From the NCBI GenBank assembly GCA_028287225.1, contig JAQBPZ010000162.1, forward strand, positions 1 to 16,727: a stretch of DNA of 16,727 nucleotides, given 5' to 3'. Under the pieces are notes generated by a model, which was not told where the DNA came from, made no database searches, and saw nothing but the letters and a program-made list of their open reading frames with translations. Both the position numbers and the translations under genes were made by a program. Source of the stretch: Gemmatimonadota bacterium (lineage in GTDB: Bacteria; Gemmatimonadota; Gemmatimonadetes; Gemmatimonadales; Gemmatimonadaceae). Positions within the stretch are counted from its first letter, which is position 1, and every line of letters starts with the position of its first letter. Positions 1-6,452 of this stretch are shown here, one piece after another.

Positions 1-149
1 TCGACGCCGGACTCGGCGCGACACTCGAGCGGCACTTCATGGCCGACCTCGCGCACGCCGACGAGATCGACCTGGCCACCTTCCGGCGGCGCGGACTGAG
101 GGAGCGCACGAAGGAGCGCGCGACGCACATGGTGTGGCGGGTACTGTAA
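1..149 (+). CDS. C-terminal fragment of a phospholipase D/cardiolipin synthase-like protein
   Basis: An open frame enters from the left edge (first complete codon at 3) and ends at TAA 147-149, giving 48 visible residues. They begin DAGLGATLERHFMADLAHAD and continue with an Arg-rich stretch to MVWRVL. The pattern of a phenylalanine-led FMxDL segment, an acidic residue, then a basic helix resembles the tail that follows the second HKD motif in bacterial cardiolipin synthases. It also resembles the corresponding tail of the complete PLD-like protein at 13075-14379 (FMDDLTRSKEI). No HKD motif lies inside the window, so the assignment rests on this tail alone. It converges on glnA, whose stop codon lies 19 bases downstream. 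The start and catalytic motifs are outside the window. Confidence 0.5.
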   Translation, partial: DAGLGATLERHFMADLAHADEIDLATFRRRGLRERTKERATHMVWRVL

Positions 150-175
150 AGAACGACGAGTTCTTCAGTTAGTAC
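141..175. terminator. Possible shared hairpin between convergent stop codons
   Basis: The short gap between the two convergent stops contains AAGAAC-GACGA-GTTCTT, extended after a 2-nt bulge by ACTG/CAGT. The imperfect stem therefore spans roughly 143-168, and the outer GTAC sequences can also pair. Both stop codons lie inside it. There is no run of T on either side, so it may only weakly terminate in both directions. Confidence 0.3.
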
Positions 176-1530
176 TTCGCCAGGTACGCGTCCAGCTCCC
201 ACTGCGACACCTGCATGGAGTACTCGCGCCATTCCTGGCGCTTGGCGGCCAGGAAGTGCGACGTGATGTGCTCGCCGAGGGCGGCGGTGATGACGTCGTC
301 CCTCTCAAGGTCGTCGCACGCCTCGTTCAGGTCCTTCGGCAGGTCGTCGATGCGGAGGCGGCGCTTCTCGCGGTGGCTCATCTCCCAGATGTTCTCGTTC
401 ACCGGCTCGCGATGGTCGGCCTTCGTGCGGATGCCGTCGAGGCCCGCGGCCAGCATGACCGCGAGCGCCAGGTAGGGGTTGGCGGAGGGGTCCGGGACGC
501 GATGCTCCACGCGGGTACCCAGTCCGCGGCGCTCGGGGATGCGCAGCATCGGCGAGCGGTTGCGCATGCTCCACGCCACGTTCACCGGCGCCTCGTAGCC
601 CGGCACGAGGCGCTTGTACGAGTTCACGAGCGGATTGGTGATGGCGCAGCACCCGCGCGCGTGCCGGAGCAGGCCGCCGATGTAGTGGAGCGCCGTCTCG
701 CTGAGCTCCCACTGCGCCTTGGCGTCCCAGAACGCGTTTTCCTTGCCCCGGAAGAGCGACTGGTGGGTGTGCATGCCGCTCCCGTGCTGCCCGAAGATCG
801 GCTTGGGCATGAACGACGCCGCCAGCCCGAAGCGCTGCGCCACGACCTTCACCACGAAGCGGAAGGTGGCGATGTTGTCCGCGGTCGTGAGCGCGTCCGC
901 GAAGCGGAAGTCGATCTCGTGCTGGCCGTGCGCCACCTCGTGATGCGCGGCCTCCACCTCGAACCCCATCTGCTCCAGGTCGTGCACCACCGCTCGGCGC
1001 GCCTCTTCCCCGAGGTCCACGGGGGCCAGGTCGAAGTAGGCGCCCACGTCGTGCGTCTGGGTCGTCGTCTCGCCGTTCGGCCCGCGCTTGAACATGAAGA
1101 ACTCGGCTTCCATCCCCGCGTTCATCGTGTAGCCCATCGACCGGGCGTCGGCGATCACGCGCTTCAGTGCGCCCCGCGGATCGCCGTCGAAGGGGGAGCC
1201 GTCGGCGCGGTTCACGTCGCAGATCAGCCGGCCCACGCGATGCTCGGGATCTCCCCAGGGAAAGATCCGGAACGTCGCGAGGTCGGGCGCCAGGAGCATG
1301 TCGCTCTCCTCGATGCGCACGAACCCCTCGATGCTCGATCCGTCGAACATGATGTCGCCCGCGAGTGCCTTCTCGAACTGCGACGCGGGGATCTCGACGT
1401 TCTTGTTGACGCCGAGGATGTCGGTGAACTGCAGTCGCAGGAACCGGAGGTTGAGCGAGCGGGCGAGCGCCAGCACGTCCTTGACCGTGGCGCCGTGCAG
1501 GTCGGGGATGACGGGAGTGGAGTGGGTCAC
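169..1530 (-). CDS. glnA: Glutamine synthetase, type I (GSI-alpha-like)
   Basis: ATP-dependent condensation of ammonia with glutamate to glutamine; a cytosolic dodecamer and the main entry point for ammonium assimilation. The 453-residue protein matches the GSI length. It has the N-terminal beta-grasp with the DGSSIEGF latch (63-70), the metal/glutamate-binding EAEFF (about 141-145), HHEVAHGQHEID (196-207), KPIFGQHGSGMHTHQS (243-258), NPLVNSYKRLVPGYEAP (299-315) and PDPSANPYL (346-354). The compact length and absence of a clear adenylylation-tyrosine segment fit the GSI-alpha type controlled by feedback or partner proteins rather than by GlnE; this subtype call is an inference. The start is GTG at 1530. 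The only in-frame ATG lies inside the catalytic domain (residue 61), so GTG is required. No good ribosome-binding site precedes it; a TTGACT lies about 30 nt upstream. Confidence 0.96.
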   Translation of the reverse strand: MTHSTPVIPDLHGATVKDVLALARSLNLRFLRLQFTDILGVNKNVEIPASQFEKALAGDIMFDGSSIEGFVRIEESDMLLAPDLATFRIFPWGDPEHRVGRLICDVNRADGSPFDGDPRGALKRVIADARSMGYTMNAGMEAEFFMFKRGPNGETTTQTHDVGAYFDLAPVDLGEEARRAVVHDLEQMGFEVEAAHHEVAHGQHEIDFRFADALTTADNIATFRFVVKVVAQRFGLAASFMPKPIFGQHGSGMHTHQSLFRGKENAFWDAKAQWELSETALHYIGGLLRHARGCCAITNPLVNSYKRLVPGYEAPVNVAWSMRNRSPMLRIPERRGLGTRVEHRVPDPSANPYLALAVMLAAGLDGIRTKADHREPVNENIWEMSHREKRRLRIDDLPKDLNEACDDLERDDVITAALGEHITSHFLAAKRQEWREYSMQVSQWELDAYLAKY

Positions 1531-1732
1531 ACGCCAATGGTCGCCGACAGGGGCAGCGAAGTCAATTCACGCGGCCTGGCGCGACATGCGAACCGACGGG
1601 CGGCACTTCGCGTCGCTCGTGCCTGTCATCTCGCCGCCCGTCAGTGCAGCCGTCCGCGCCTCGCCGCCCGTCCCTCCCGTCGCTGGCCCGTCCATTGCCC
1701 CTTGGACCTTCCCAATTTCCCCGAGGCTGGCC

Positions 1733-2185
1733 ATGAAGATTTCCGAGATCATGACGCGCAATCCGCGCACGGTCACTCCCGATACCTCCGTGTCGGACGC
1801 GGCGCAGGTCATGAAGGAAGAGGACGTCGGCATCGTCCCCGTGATCGAGCAGGTCGGCGGCGCCGAGACGCGCGCCCGGCTCATCGGGGTCGTCACCGAC
1901 CGCGACATCGCGATCCGCCACGTGGCGGAGGGGCGCTCGAGCGACGGCCCGGTGCGCGACATCATGTCGGGAGGCGTGCGGACCGCCGCCCCCGACGATT
2001 CGGTGGAGTCGGTGCTCGAGCTGATGGGCAGCGAGCAGGTGCGCCGGGTGCCGATCGTCGACGAGCGCGGCTCCCTGGTCGGGGTCGTCTCGCAGGCGGA
2101 CCTGGTCCGCAAGGTCGGCGGACACCACGACGTCGAAGGCGCCGTGGAGCAGATCAGCCAGCCGGGCGGCGCGCACCAGACCTGA
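1733..2185 (+). CDS. Tandem CBS-domain protein
   Basis: A 150-residue protein made almost entirely of two CBS motifs (about 3-65 and 74-130), a Bateman module that senses adenosyl ligands or acts as a regulatory subunit. MKISEIMTRNPRTVTPDTSV opens the first motif and VRDIMSGGVRTAAPDDSVES opens the second. Each ends in the typical LIGVVTDRD and LVGVVSQAD strands. No catalytic or DNA-binding domain is attached, so the partner is unknown. The start is ATG 1733, with GAGG at 1723-1726 six bases upstream. Longer upstream readings in this frame are antisense to glnA and were discarded. It is divergent from glnA and followed by a GGTCAGC-rich hairpin. Ligand and role cannot be read from the sequence. 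Confidence 0.9.
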   Translation: MKISEIMTRNPRTVTPDTSVSDAAQVMKEEDVGIVPVIEQVGGAETRARLIGVVTDRDIAIRHVAEGRSSDGPVRDIMSGGVRTAAPDDSVESVLELMGSEQVRRVPIVDERGSLVGVVSQADLVRKVGGHHDVEGAVEQISQPGGAHQT

Positions 2186-2202
2186 CCCGCGCGCGCGGCG
2201 GC

Positions 2203-2245
2203 GGTCAGCGGGTCAGCGGTCAGCGTGCCAGCTGACCAGCTGACC
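2203..2245. repeat. Hairpin built of GGTCAGC modules
   Basis: Three GGTCAGC copies (2203-2224) face GCTGACCAGCTGACC (2231-2245), giving a stem of about 14 bp with one bulge around a short loop. It begins 17 bases after the CBS gene stop and ends 18 bases before the ATG of the next gene. It may serve as a 3' stabiliser or terminator, although no T-tract follows. It recalls the modular palindromes found elsewhere in this window but lacks their conserved CCTCGGGA loop. Confidence 0.6.
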
Positions 2246-2251
2246 CTCCGC

Positions 2252-2257
2252 TATCTT
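2252..2257 (+). promoter_or_regulatory. -10-like box placing a transcription start at the ATG
   Basis: TATCTT is separated by exactly six bases from the ATG at 2264, so initiation at the usual distance would give a leaderless transcript of the zinc-ribbon gene. There is no Shine-Dalgarno sequence. No convincing -35 box was found; the hairpin occupies that region. The geometry is identical to that at 7388-7400. Confidence 0.45.
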
Positions 2258-2263
2258 TCCGCC

Positions 2264-3082
2264 ATGTCCGCTCCGACGTCCACGATCACCACCTGTCCCT
2301 CCTGCGGCGCCGCCGCCGAGGGACGCTTCTGCTCCAGCTGCGGCACCGCCCTCGCCGGCGCCGTCTGCGGCACCTGCTCCGCGGCCATGACCCCGGGCTC
2401 GCACTACTGCCACCGGTGCGGCTCGCCGGCGGGCAGCCCGCCTCCGGCGTCGAGTCGCGGCGTCGCGGGGGTCATCCCGTGGGCCGTCGCGGCGCTCGCG
2501 CTCGCGTCGCTGCTCGCGATGCTCGTGGGCCAGCGCTACGGCGCGCGCCCCGGGGGCACCACCGACGTCCTGGACGGCGCCAATGCCCAGGGCTCGGCCG
2601 TGATCACCGCGCCAGGCAGTGCGCCCGCCGGCGGGATGCCCCGCGCGCCCGACATCAGCCAGATGACCCCGGCGCAGCGGGCGGAGCGGCTCTACGACCG
2701 CATCATGACCGAGAACGAGGCCGGCAACAAGCAGAGCGTGCAGACGTTCATGCCGATGGCCATCGCGGCGTACGAGATGCTCGCCCCCCTCAACCTCGAC
2801 CAGCGGTACGACCTGGGTCGTCTCGGCGAAGTCGGTGGCGACGCCACCCTCGCCCGCGCCCAGGCCGACACCATCCTCGCGACCCGCCCCACCCACCTCC
2901 TGGGTCTGGCGCTCGCGGCCCGCGTTGCGCGTGCGGCTGGCGACGATGCCCGGGCCCGCCAGCTCGACGCCCGGCTGCTCGCCGCCGAGCCGAAGGAGCG
3001 CACCGCCGGGCTGCCGGAGTACCTCCTCCACAAGACCGACATCGATGCCGCCCTCGCGGCCGCGCGGGGTGCCAAGCCGTAA
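2264..3082 (+). CDS. Double zinc-ribbon, single-pass membrane protein of unknown function
   Basis: A 272-residue protein with two N-terminal zinc ribbons: CPSC (11-14) with CSSC (23-26), and CGTC (35-38) with CHRC (49-52). A Pro/Ser linker follows, then one hydrophobic segment (about 69-88). The C-terminal part (about 125-270) is Ala-rich and helical, with repeated helix pairs resembling TPR-like solenoids (RAERLYDRIM, RYDLGRLGEV, AAEPKERTAG). By topology rules the ribbons would be cytoplasmic and the helical part outside the membrane; this is inference. The chosen ATG lies 6 nt after a -10-like box. A GTG at 2225 in the same frame is possible but falls inside a hairpin repeat and adds a non-domain sequence. 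The function is not recognised. Similar zinc-ribbon plus membrane-segment proteins are widespread and mostly uncharacterised. Confidence 0.85.
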   Translation: MSAPTSTITTCPSCGAAAEGRFCSSCGTALAGAVCGTCSAAMTPGSHYCHRCGSPAGSPPPASSRGVAGVIPWAVAALALASLLAMLVGQRYGARPGGTTDVLDGANAQGSAVITAPGSAPAGGMPRAPDISQMTPAQRAERLYDRIMTENEAGNKQSVQTFMPMAIAAYEMLAPLNLDQRYDLGRLGEVGGDATLARAQADTILATRPTHLLGLALAARVARAAGDDARARQLDARLLAAEPKERTAGLPEYLLHKTDIDAALAAARGAKP

Positions 3083-3116
3083 GCGGTTGGCACACAACGC
3101 GTTCAGCGTCTGCACC

Positions 3117-3225
3117 TGCTGTGTAGCGTACGCGAATTTCAACGAATGGGCAGCGAATACCCTCGAATGCATCATTTGGGGGGATTCGTCGTCCATTCGC
3201 GGGGATTCGCGTACGCCACACAGCA
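3117..3225. repeat. Imperfect inverted repeat with helically phased CGAAT motifs
   Basis: The left arm 3117-3159 and right arm 3183-3225 are reverse complements with about eight mismatches over 43 positions; the outer TGCTGTGT, then GCGTACGCGAAT, is nearly perfect. Within the arms and spacer CGAAT occurs at 3133, 3143, 3154 and 3164, and its complement ATTCG at 3184, 3195 and 3205. Spacing within each group is 10-11 bp. It lies in the gap between the zinc-ribbon gene and the HD-GYP gene. No transposase or gene is present. Confidence 0.8.
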
Positions 3226-3290
3226 CCAGCCGACCGGCGCGCCAAGGACAAGGATCCGCGTAACGCTGAAAGCACCAGCCGACCGGCGCG
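3222..3290 (+). repeat. 20-bp direct repeat pair next to the inverted repeat
   Basis: AGCACCAGCCGACCGGCGCG occurs at 3222-3241 and again at 3271-3290, a perfect 20-bp duplication offset by 49 bp. The first copy overlaps the outer edge of the inverted repeat at 3117-3225. It may be the footprint of a local duplication or an insertion boundary. Confidence 0.8.
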
Positions 3291-3360
3291 GCGGCTCGTG
3301 AGGCTCAGCTTGTGGACCAGGGTGGCCGATACTGAGGGGACCCCCCTCCCCCGTGGCCGC

Positions 3361-4488
3361 ATGCTCGACTCGTCGTTCCCTCCCGCCGCCTCTCCGCCCG
3401 TGCCGTGGACTTCCCCGATGCGCCGGGTGCTGGATGCCGAGCCGACGCGGATCCTCCTGCTCGATGACGAGGAGTCGATTCGCGTCGCCATCGCACGCCT
3501 GCTCCGCAGCCGCGGGTACGAAGTCGTGGTGGTCGAGACGCCGGCGGCCGCGCTGGCGGCCGTGGAGATGGACCGCTTTGCCGTGATGCTCTGCGACGTC
3601 CGCATGCCCGGCATGTCCGGCCTGGAAGTCGTCCCGAAGGCCCTCGCCCTGGATGGCGACCTCGCGATCGTGATGCTGACCGCGGTGAACGACGCGGGCA
3701 CGGCGACGGATGCGCTGGGGCACGGCGCCATGGACTATCTCGTGAAGCCGGTGGAGCTCAGCGACCTCCAGGCAGCGGTGGAGCGGGCCGCCCGGCGCCG
3801 GCATCTCGAGATGGAGCGCCGGCGGGTGGAGGAGCACATCCGCGAGGAAGTCGCGGCTCGCACGGTGGAGCTGGAGCAGGAACAGGCGGCCCTGCGCGAG
3901 CTCACGGTGGGTGTGGCGGAGGCGCTCATCAACGCGATGGAGGCCAAGGACGTCTACCTGCGCGGCCACTCGCGCCGCGTCGCCGACCAGGCCGCGTCGA
4001 TGGCCGAGGAGCTCGGCCTGGACGAGGACGCGGTGGAGAACGTCCGGCTGGCGGGGCGGCTGCACGACGTCGGCAAGATCGGGATCCGGGAGGACGTCCT
4101 GAACAAGCCCGGCACCCTGACGGAGGAGGAGTTCGAGCACGTGAAGGACCACGTGCGCATCAGCATGGAGATCCTCGCTCCCCTCAAGCACATCCCCGTG
4201 GTGCTGCGGTACGTGCACGACCATCACGAGCATTTCGACGGCAGCGGGTATCCGCGCGGCCTGCGGGGCGAGGCCATCTCGATCGGCGGCCGCATCCTGG
4301 CCGCCTGCGACGCCTTCGACGCGCTCACCTCGCAGCGCGCGTTCCGCGAGGCGCGGGAGCCGCGCGAGACGATCGACTACCTGGAGAGCTCGGTGGGCCA
4401 GCTGCTCGACCCGCGGGTGTTCGCGGCACTGAAGAAGGTCGTGCTGCGCCGGCGCACGCTGACGTTCATCGAGGACGTGGAGCGGTAG
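3361..4488 (+). CDS. Response regulator with HD-GYP output (predicted c-di-GMP phosphodiesterase)
   Basis: From ATG 3361 the protein has 375 residues. A receiver domain (about 28-140) carries acidic residues D35/D36, the phospho-acceptor D79 in CDVRMPG, T107 and K129. A charged coiled-coil linker (about 138-182) leads to an HD-GYP domain with HDVGKIGIREDVLNKPG (HD at 235-236), HH at 288-289 and GSGYP (294-298). HD-GYP proteins hydrolyse cyclic-di-GMP, and the metal and GYP motifs are intact, so activity is likely, gated by phosphorylation. No dedicated kinase is adjacent. The start is uncertain: ATG 3418 gives 356 residues and puts the receiver 9 residues in, and GTG 3298 is longer; none has a clear ribosome-binding site. 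The terminal codons Glu-Arg-stop lie inside a repeat core. Confidence 0.93.
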   Translation: MLDSSFPPAASPPVPWTSPMRRVLDAEPTRILLLDDEESIRVAIARLLRSRGYEVVVVETPAAALAAVEMDRFAVMLCDVRMPGMSGLEVVPKALALDGDLAIVMLTAVNDAGTATDALGHGAMDYLVKPVELSDLQAAVERAARRRHLEMERRRVEEHIREEVAARTVELEQEQAALRELTVGVAEALINAMEAKDVYLRGHSRRVADQAASMAEELGLDEDAVENVRLAGRLHDVGKIGIREDVLNKPGTLTEEEFEHVKDHVRISMEILAPLKHIPVVLRYVHDHHEHFDGSGYPRGLRGEAISIGGRILAACDAFDALTSQRAFREAREPRETIDYLESSVGQLLDPRVFAALKKVVLRRRTLTFIEDVER

Positions 4489-4512
4489 AAGCGTCCCGAG
4501 GCCTGACCGCTC
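4480..4512. repeat. Solo core of the modular palindrome family, containing a stop codon
   Basis: GAGCGGT and ACCGCTC form a 7-bp stem around the conserved loop AGAAGCGTCCCGAGGCCTG. The 33 bases recur at 4560-4592 with a single difference (C/T). The TAG stop of the HD-GYP gene (4486-4488) is formed by this repeat. Confidence 0.8.
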
Positions 4513-4524
4513 TGCGGGAACAGC

Positions 4525-4709
4525 AACGGCAAGGGCGTGAGCAGTTTGCGGTTTGCAGTGAGCGGTAGAAGCGTCCCGAGGTCTGACCGCTCACCGCCAA
4601 CCGCTCACTGCAAACGCCCTTGCCGTTCGACCGCTCACCGCCAACCGCTCACTGCAAACGCCCTTGCCGTTCGCCGCTCACCGCTCACCGCCAACCGCAA
4701 ACGCCGTTC
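4525..4709. repeat. Modular palindrome with tandemly duplicated right arm
   Basis: Left arm 4525-4566, loop AGAAGCGTCCCGAGGTCTG (4567-4585), right arm 4586-4627. The arms are strings of short modules such as GCGGTTTGC, GCAGTGAGC and GGTTGGCGGT, ending in AACGGCAAGGGC and its complement. A 44-bp unit at 4585-4628 is repeated perfectly at 4629-4672 and partially at 4673-4709. The element fills the gap between the convergent HD-GYP and receiver genes and may act as a bidirectional terminator or mRNA end protector. Confidence 0.8.
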
Positions 4710-4734
4710 TTTCATCAGGTGCATCGCCCGACCG

Positions 4735-5148
4735 CTACGCCGTGTCGACCTGCCGCTCGGCGACATGCCGTACGGCCGTGATGAGCTGCGCCGATGTGAA
4801 GGGCTTGGGAAGCACGGGCGTGCGCCAGCGTACGGCGACATGCGCGGCGCCGGTGCTGCCGGCGTTGCCCGAGACGAGCACGATGCAGGGCAGCAGCCGA
4901 GGGAACTCGTAGGCGAGCTGCGCCAGCAGCCACCCACCGCTGCCCTCGGGCATGATGAGGTCGGTGATCACCGCCGACACCGCAATCCCCTGCCGGAGCA
5001 GCTCCAGCGCGCGCCGCCCGCTTTCCGCCTGATGGACGACATATCCATCGGCCTCGAGGAAGCGACGCACGACGTCGCGCACCGCGGCGTCGTCGTCCAC
5101 GACGAGCACGACGGGTGCAGGGCTCCGGGACACATCATCGAGAGGCAT
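4735..5148 (-). CDS. Single-domain (receiver-only) response regulator
   Basis: A 137-residue protein that is one receiver domain. It has the acidic pocket D18-D20 (LVVDDD), phospho-acceptor D63 in ITDLIMPEG, S93 at the switch Ser/Thr position and K115 in LPKPF. No output domain follows, so it probably transfers phosphate or signals by protein contact, like CheY- or Spo0F-type proteins. The start is ATG 5148. A longer in-frame reading to 5322 runs through direct repeats and an AT-rich island and does not look coding. It is convergent with the HD-GYP regulator, which may be a partner, but nothing in the sequence proves it. It follows wrbA on the same strand with a 331-bp gap containing repeats, so it probably has its own promoter. 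Confidence 0.88.
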   Translation of the reverse strand: MPLDDVSRSPAPVVLVVDDDAAVRDVVRRFLEADGYVVHQAESGRRALELLRQGIAVSAVITDLIMPEGSGGWLLAQLAYEFPRLLPCIVLVSGNAGSTGAAHVAVRWRTPVLPKPFTSAQLITAVRHVAERQVDTA

Positions 5149-5251
5149 GGGTCCCGGCGATCTCGGCAACGTTCGGGCCCTGAAAAGACAAGCGCCCGCC
5201 AGCTTCACATGAATTGATATTAATATGATGCAACCGTCTCGGCGCGGACGG

Positions 5252-5319
5252 CCGCTCGGGACGCATCCAGACGGGCCAGTTCGGACATCCGCTCGGGACA
5301 CATCCAGACGGGCCGGTTC
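5252..5319 (+). repeat. 31-bp tandem-like direct repeat
   Basis: The segments 5252-5282 and 5289-5319 match at 29 of 31 positions, both beginning CCGCTCGGGA and containing CATCCAGACGGGCC, with a 37-bp period. A small palindrome, CCGGTT-CC-AACCGG (5313-5326), overlaps the second copy. Confidence 0.8.
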
Positions 5320-5336
5320 CAACCGGATGCAGCGAG

Positions 5337-5429
5337 TGCACCGAAAACTGCCGGATCATCTCCGGTGCACGGTCGCCCGCCAGCGCGCCGGGAGGGGATC
5401 CGGCAGTTCTCGTTTCAATTCGGTGCATC
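5337..5429. repeat. Inverted repeat with interrupted arm
   Basis: The left arm 5337-5358 reads GTGCACCGA then AACTGCCGGATC. The right arm 5396-5429, reverse-complemented, carries GATGCACCGA and GAACTGCCGGATC separated by about 11 extra bases. It lies about 50 bp beyond the wrbA stop and could be its transcription end, although no T-tract is obvious. Confidence 0.6.
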
Positions 5430-5479
5430 CGCTCCGAACCGACGCCTCGTGTGGCCGTCCCGAGCGGCCGTCCCCCCTG

Positions 5480-6097
5480 CTAGTGGTGATGCGACTTCGC
5501 GTGCGTCACCCAGCCCGTCACCTCCGCCACGCGCCTGCCCTGGTGCCGGGCCGCGGCGAGGTCCTTCTCGTTCGGGCCCGCGGCGCCCGTGGTCGCCGTG
5601 GCGCCGTACGGACTGCCGCCCGCGAACATCACCGGATCGCTGTAGCCCGGCGGCACCAGGATCATGCCGAGGTTCGCCATCGGCGTCATGATCGACCACA
5701 GCGTGGTCTCGTGCCCGCCGTGCGCCGTCGCCACCGACGTGAACGCCGAGCCCACCTTGTTCACCAGCGCGCCGCGGTTCCAGAGGGGGCCCGTCTGGTC
5801 GATCACGTTCTTCAGCTCCGCCGCCATGATCCCGTAGCGCGTGGGGGCGCCCAGCAGGAAGGCGTCGTACTGCGCCAGCTCCTCGATCGGCCCGTGGGTC
5901 TGGTACTTCGCCGCGAGCTCGGCCCGGCTCTCCGCCCACCCCGGCACCGACGCGATCGTCGCCGGCGGCGCGAGGTCGTCGATGCGGCGGACGTCGACTT
6001 CGGCGAAGCGCACCGACCGCGCGCCCTCGGCGATGGCGTCGGCGAGGGCCGCCGTGTGGCCGGTGCGGCTGTAGAACAGGACGAGGATCTTCGGCAT
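5480..6097 (-). CDS. wrbA: WrbA-type NAD(P)H:quinone oxidoreductase
   Basis: A 205-residue flavodoxin-like protein. FMN-dependent two-electron reduction of quinones protects against semiquinone and redox stress; cytosolic tetramer in the family. It has the N-terminal strand MPKILVLFY followed by the phosphate-binding loop SRTGHT (10-15), the family signature APTRYG followed by KNVIDQTGPLW, the AFTSVATAHGGHETTL segment and the GGSPYGATATTG segment near the C-terminus. It ends in KSHHH. The length is normal for WrbA. ATG 6097 is chosen because it directly precedes the first flavodoxin strand; the longer reading to 6229 adds no domain. There is no clear ribosome-binding site. It is divergent from the H1-like gene across a 355-bp gap holding candidate promoters. 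Confidence 0.94.
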   Translation of the reverse strand: MPKILVLFYSRTGHTAALADAIAEGARSVRFAEVDVRRIDDLAPPATIASVPGWAESRAELAAKYQTHGPIEELAQYDAFLLGAPTRYGIMAAELKNVIDQTGPLWNRGALVNKVGSAFTSVATAHGGHETTLWSIMTPMANLGMILVPPGYSDPVMFAGGSPYGATATTGAAGPNEKDLAAARHQGRRVAEVTGWVTHAKSHHH

Positions 6098-6452
6098 GAT
6101 GCAGTGGCTCGACGTGCGGGAGACGATGGGTGACGCGACGGCCGCGCGATCGGCCGCGTCGATTTCCGCAGTATAATCGGTGGCGCCCCGCCGGCCGGCG
6201 CCGCCCGCGCTTGACGGATTCCGCCCCATGCCTTACAAGGGTGAATGTGCGAATGATGCACGCGCGTCACTTCGAGCGGTCCGTGATGCGCGAGCGGTGG
6301 GGGGCAGCGACGCGCGTTCCGGTGCACTGGGGCATGCGTCGTGCACCCGCCGCGCGCGGGTCGCGTCCGGAGCGCAGGAGCAGGCGCGCGGCCGCACCGC
6401 GACATCGACACGATTCTGCAGTCCGACTGGCCTATCTCTAGAGGAGGCGGTG
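6098..6452. promoter_or_regulatory. Divergent 355-bp regulatory gap between wrbA and the H1-like gene
   Basis: TATAAT at 6172-6177 on the plus strand overlaps TATACT (6170-6175) on the minus strand, so one AT-rich spot could serve either gene. A further plus-strand candidate is TTGACG (6211-6216), a 17-bp spacer, then TACAAG (6234-6239). Either plus-strand choice gives the H1-like gene a 5' leader of roughly 200-270 nt. The leader contains GTGCAC inverted repeats around 6321-6345 but no recognisable riboswitch. The leftover frames are shadows. Confidence 0.45.

Larger units (their letters stand above)
5149..5479. other. Repeat-rich 331-bp gap with an AT-rich island
   Basis: Between two minus-strand genes. 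An AT-rich patch (5211-5233, containing the palindrome ATATTAATAT) stands out in very GC-rich DNA and is the best place for the promoter of the receiver gene, about 65-85 bp upstream of its ATG; on the minus strand TTGCAT (5228-5233) is a -35-like sequence. Farther right are a 31-bp direct repeat and an inverted repeat, listed separately. No convincing gene was found: the frames here are low-quality and read through the repeats. Confidence 0.55.

Noticed and set aside
256..2235. Very long plus-strand open frame opposite glnA
   Set aside because: It is antisense to a clear glutamine synthetase, rich in Arg/His/Ala as expected for a shadow frame in GC-rich DNA, and shows no domain.
3172..4233. 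Long minus-strand frame opposite the HD-GYP gene starting in the CGAAT repeat
   Set aside because: His/Arg/Gly-rich shadow of a strongly supported plus-strand gene.
5135..5428. 97-codon minus-strand frame in the repeat-rich gap
   Set aside because: It reads through the direct and inverted repeats, overlaps the start of the receiver gene and has no ribosome-binding site or domain.
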